From Bifidobacterium italicum (GTDB lineage: Bacteria; Actinomycetota; Actinomycetes; Actinomycetales; Bifidobacteriaceae), in contig NZ_MVOG01000010.1 in NCBI RefSeq assembly GCF_002286915.1, forward strand, positions 149-64,148: DNA of 64,000 nt, given 5' to 3'. Within the stretch, counting starts at the first letter, position 1. Every line of letters starts with the position of its first letter. Shown here piece after piece: positions 61,314 to 64,000 of this stretch. The notes below the pieces were generated by a model, which worked only from the letters and a program-made list of their open reading frames with translations, ran no database searches and was not told the origin of the DNA. Position numbers and translations under genes: made by a program.

Positions 61314-64000
61314 CTAGGCCCGGGGCTCGCCGGCATGACGTCCGTGCGGCCGCAGCCGTTCACGCACGGACAATACCGCGATCGCCAATGCGGCCGACAG
61401 CACCGCCACCACACCGGCCACGCTCACTTCCATACCCGTGGCGGCGAGCGAGGTGATCCCGGAGATGTCGTCCGCGCTGACCTGCGGCCGGCCGCCGGGC
61501 TCCTTGGGATCGTCTTTGCCGGACGGGGTCCCCGTCGCGCCGGAGGGCCCCGATTCGCCGGAGGTATCCGGCGAATCGGCCGGGATGTCGGGTGGAGTGC
61601 CGGCGCGCGTGTTCGCGATCCATGCGGTCGATTCGATCACGGGCAGCCCCTCGGGCCAGAACACCTGTCCGTCGCGCACTTCGAACCGGAGTGGGGCCTC
61701 GAGTCTGGCATACCCGGTCGGGGCGGCCGTTTCCTCCAGCCGGTACGTGCCGTCCTGGACGGCCGCGATGTGGAAATGGCCGGCGCGAGTGTCCATGTCC
61801 TCCCATGCGGGGTTCACCTGCTTGGGCTGGGTCTGCAGTGTGTCCGTCATGCCGTCGTCGGGGGTTTCGATGCTGGCTTTCTCCTCGTCGGTAAGGCCGG
61901 GCATCGCATCGCCGGGGCGGAACGCGACGGATGGGACGAACGCCACTTCCCCGCCGAGCTGGAGGATCCGGGCTGATGAGACGTCGACGTAGTCGAGATG
62001 CACGAAACGGTGCCGGCCGAATGTCGAGGTGAACCCATAGGGGCCCATGCCCCATTCGGATACGAATGAGCCGCCGGTCTCGTCGGTGCAGCGGGCGCGC
62101 AGGGAGGCGTCCTGCAGCACCGAGCATTGGACCGTCTGGGTCTTGCGGCTGGTCAGATAGACGTATTTGCCGGGGATGGCGTCGCGAGGGATGTCCAACC
62201 GGGTGATCGGAGTGGAGGATGCGCCGTCTGCGTGGGCCGTGTCGTACGCGTGGGAGATCACTGTCTTATCTCGGGAATCCCACTGGTCGGCGCCGATCAG
62301 CATGCGGTCGTTGTCGTAATACGTCCACTGTCGGTATCGGATGTCGCTCTCGCGGATGGCGCATGGGTCGTCCTCACCGCACAGGCCGTCCAGCTGGGAG
62401 GTGTACATGTACAGGGCGATGTCGCCGGGGTCGACGACATGGACCTGCACCCATTGGCTCGATCCGGTGGGCGCGATCGCGTAGACGTCCGCGATGCCCG
62501 GACTGCGCGCCTCGATGGCGCCTTCGTCGCTGACGGCCGCCACGTCCGTGTTCGAGCTCTTCCAGTAGACGCGGCCGTCCGTATCGCCGGTGCCCTGCAC
62601 GACGCGGGCCGTCAGTTTGAGCGTGGAGCCGGTGTCCATCGCCTGTATGCCGCCGGATTCGATGTGGTCGCCCTTGTCGTCCGTGATGCGCACGTCGCCG
62701 GTGCGGGACGGTTTCATCTGTCCGGGCACGCCCGTGCCGGAGCTGTCCCAGTTCTCCATCCACACCGCGATCTGTCCGGCCGGCGCGTGGAAGTTCGAGT
62801 AGTCCGGCCCGCGCATGGCCTTGATCTCCACGGACTGCATGGGCGCGCCGTTGGTCGTCCACGAGTACCGGCCCACGTTGGCGCCCACCACGTAGTCGAA
62901 CGCGTCCAGGTTCTCGTTGGGCACGTACACCACGCTCCAGTCCGCGTCGTTCGCCGTCTTCTGGGCTTTGAGGATGTTGTCCTCGTACCTGACGTCGGTC
63001 AGTTCGGGCGTGCATACCGGTTTGCGCTCGTCGTGGCAGATGATCTCGCCCGTGGGCCCGTCCGGCGTCGTCTTGTAGATGTTGTCGCCGTGACGGGTGG
63101 CGAAGAACACGGCCGTCACGCCCTCGGGCACCACGGTGAGCGTGAACTCGCGCGCCTGGCCGGCCACGGTGTACGACAGGCGCGCCGTGCCCGGGTTGCC
63201 CGCGATGAGCTTGCCGTCGCGCACGCGTGCGACGTTGGTGTCGGAGCTGGTGACATGCGGCAGGCGGTCCGAGTCCACGCTCAGCGTCAGCGGATGCTCG
63301 CCGGCCACGACCGCGTATGCGCCGCCCGGCTCGTATGCGGTGCCGGCGTTCACCAGCGTGAAATCGCCGGTGACGCGCACCTCGAGCGTGGCCTTGACCG
63401 CCGGGTCGGCGCCGCTGGCCACGTCGATCGTGGTGGTGCCCGGCTTGCCTGCGGTCACCAGGCCGCCGTCCACGCTCGCCACCGCCGGGTCCGCGCTGGT
63501 CCACCGCACGGTGCGCGGCGCGTCGGCGGGCGCCACCTCCGCATACAGCTGCGCCGACTCGCCCTGGAACAGGGTCAGCGCGGTCACGCGGCCGCCCTGG
63601 CGGGTCACCTCCACCGATTCGGCGCTCACCGTCGCGTCCGCGACCGGCGTGCCCTGCTCCGCGCCGTCGGGCGTGACCGTCCACTGCGATCCGGCCAGCA
63701 CGCCTTCCGTGTCGCCCGCGGGCCTGGAGGCGTCGTACTTGACCCACGACACCTGTGTGGACCGCTGGTTCACGATTGTGTTGTCCGCGCCCAGGGCGGC
63801 GTCCGCGGCGCCGTCCACGCCGCTCAGCGCGCCCGTGTCCGCGTCGGCCGCCCAGATGCCCTCGTTGATGTCGTAGCCGCTGGGGGCGGCCGTCTCACGG
63901 ATGAAGTAGTCGTGGCCCCCTTTGAGGTTGCCCACCGCGATCACGCCGTCCTGGCCGTCCAGGTCGAGGGCGTCGTTGTCGGTGACGGACAGCAGCGCGT
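61314..64000 (-). CDS. Sortase-anchored surface protein with SpaA/Ig-like domains (5' end outside the window)
   Basis: The frame is open at the right edge, so the N-terminus and signal peptide are missing; at least 894 residues are visible. It begins inside a SpaA/Cna-B-type domain (DGVIAVGNLKGGHDYFIRETAAPSGYDI). Two Big_2-like Ig domains follow (VEVTRQGGRVTALTLF.., VDGGLVTAGKPGTTTIDVAS; GAIEARSPGIADVYAIAPTG), then a large unassigned middle region with four Cys and another SpaA-type end domain (YRLEETAAPTGYARLEAPLRFEVRDG). The C-terminus has LAATGM, a hydrophobic span and RERLRPHGRH, a sortase sorting signal with LAATG in place of LPXTG. It is an adhesin or large pilin-like protein. It ends the visible island. 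Confidence 0.88.
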   Translation of the reverse strand, partial: ALLSVTDNDALDLDGQDGVIAVGNLKGGHDYFIRETAAPSGYDINEGIWAADADTGALSGVDGAADAALGADNTIVNQRSTQVSWVKYDASRPAGDTEGVLAGSQWTVTPDGAEQGTPVADATVSAESVEVTRQGGRVTALTLFQGESAQLYAEVAPADAPRTVRWTSADPAVASVDGGLVTAGKPGTTTIDVASGADPAVKATLEVRVTGDFTLVNAGTAYEPGGAYAVVAGEHPLTLSVDSDRLPHVTSSDTNVARVRDGKLIAGNPGTARLSYTVAGQAREFTLTVVPEGVTAVFFATRHGDNIYKTTPDGPTGEIICHDERKPVCTPELTDVRYEDNILKAQKTANDADWSVVYVPNENLDAFDYVVGANVGRYSWTTNGAPMQSVEIKAMRGPDYSNFHAPAGQIAVWMENWDSSGTGVPGQMKPSRTGDVRITDDKGDHIESGGIQAMDTGSTLKLTARVVQGTGDTDGRVYWKSSNTDVAAVSDEGAIEARSPGIADVYAIAPTGSSQWVQVHVVDPGDIALYMYTSQLDGLCGEDDPCAIRESDIRYRQWTYYDNDRMLIGADQWDSRDKTVISHAYDTAHADGASSTPITRLDIPRDAIPGKYVYLTSRKTQTVQCSVLQDASLRARCTDETGGSFVSEWGMGPYGFTSTFGRHRFVHLDYVDVSSARILQLGGEVAFVPSVAFRPGDAMPGLTDEEKASIETPDDGMTDTLQTQPKQVNPAWEDMDTRAGHFHIAAVQDGTYRLEETAAPTGYARLEAPLRFEVRDGQVFWPEGLPVIESTAWIANTRAGTPPDIPADSPDTSGESGPSGATGTPSGKDDPKEPGGRPQVSADDISGITSLAATGMEVSVAGVVAVLSAALAIAVLSVRERLRPHGRHAGEPRA

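Overview
The window looks like chromosomal DNA of a Bifidobacterium or a very close relative. The DNA is GC-rich. It carries the diagnostic 825-residue xylulose-5-phosphate/fructose-6-phosphate phosphoketolase (xfp) next to guaA and followed by pta and ackA, an ApuB-type extracellular amylopullulanase, and a fused shikimate kinase/3-dehydroquinate synthase inside an alaS-ruvX-mltG-aro block of actinobacterial type. The species cannot be fixed from this evidence.

Layout. 1-8.1 kb: two large secreted proteins on the minus strand, a partial repeat protein running off the left edge and the cell-wall amylopullulanase with LacI-like operators. 8.5-18.4 kb: a long minus-strand housekeeping run (DUF948, DUF6167-like, alaS, ruvX, mltG, aroC, aroKB, aroQ) with a small prepilin peptidase on the plus strand. 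18.4-22.5 kb: a small membrane protein, rpsD and a pcrA-type helicase with a Ser/Tyr/Gly-rich linker. 22.7-25.9 kb: an accessory patch with two Panacea-domain genes, a translationally coupled candidate toxin and a membrane-anchored coiled-coil protein. 26-45.8 kb: xpt and pbuX for purine salvage, a miniature IS3-like inverted-repeat element, a DUF3737/PatB pair, a cytoplasmic alpha-amylase, an adenosine/adenine deaminase, and several regulators and small enzymes, including a GntR/membrane-protein pair, an ABC exporter divergent from TetR, and a truncated nucleotidyltransferase relic. 45.9-56.0 kb: guaA, xfp, pta, ackA and aroA, the core of the bifid shunt, most units closed by a clear hairpin terminator.

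56.1 kb to the right edge is best read as an integrated genomic island. It starts at a tRNA 3'-end fragment (attachment-site remnant) followed by the tRNA's terminator. It then carries hypothetical genes, a ribbon-helix-helix protein, an AbiEii-type nucleotidyltransferase coupled to an unusual partner, a tyrosine integrase, two overlapping Fic genes (one with the catalytic His replaced by Gln) and a large sortase-anchored surface protein that continues past the edge.

Functionally, ApuB and the intracellular alpha-amylase would feed starch-derived sugars into the xfp/pta/ackA route, giving acetate and ATP. The aro genes (all but aroE and the DAHP synthase) supply chorismate. Xpt, PbuX, the deaminase and GuaA cover purine uptake and salvage. 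The accessory patches are rich in toxin-antitoxin-like pairs defined by 1-4 nt stop/start overlaps. Several genes have a -10-like box 6-8 nt before the start codon and no Shine-Dalgarno sequence, suggesting leaderless mRNAs.
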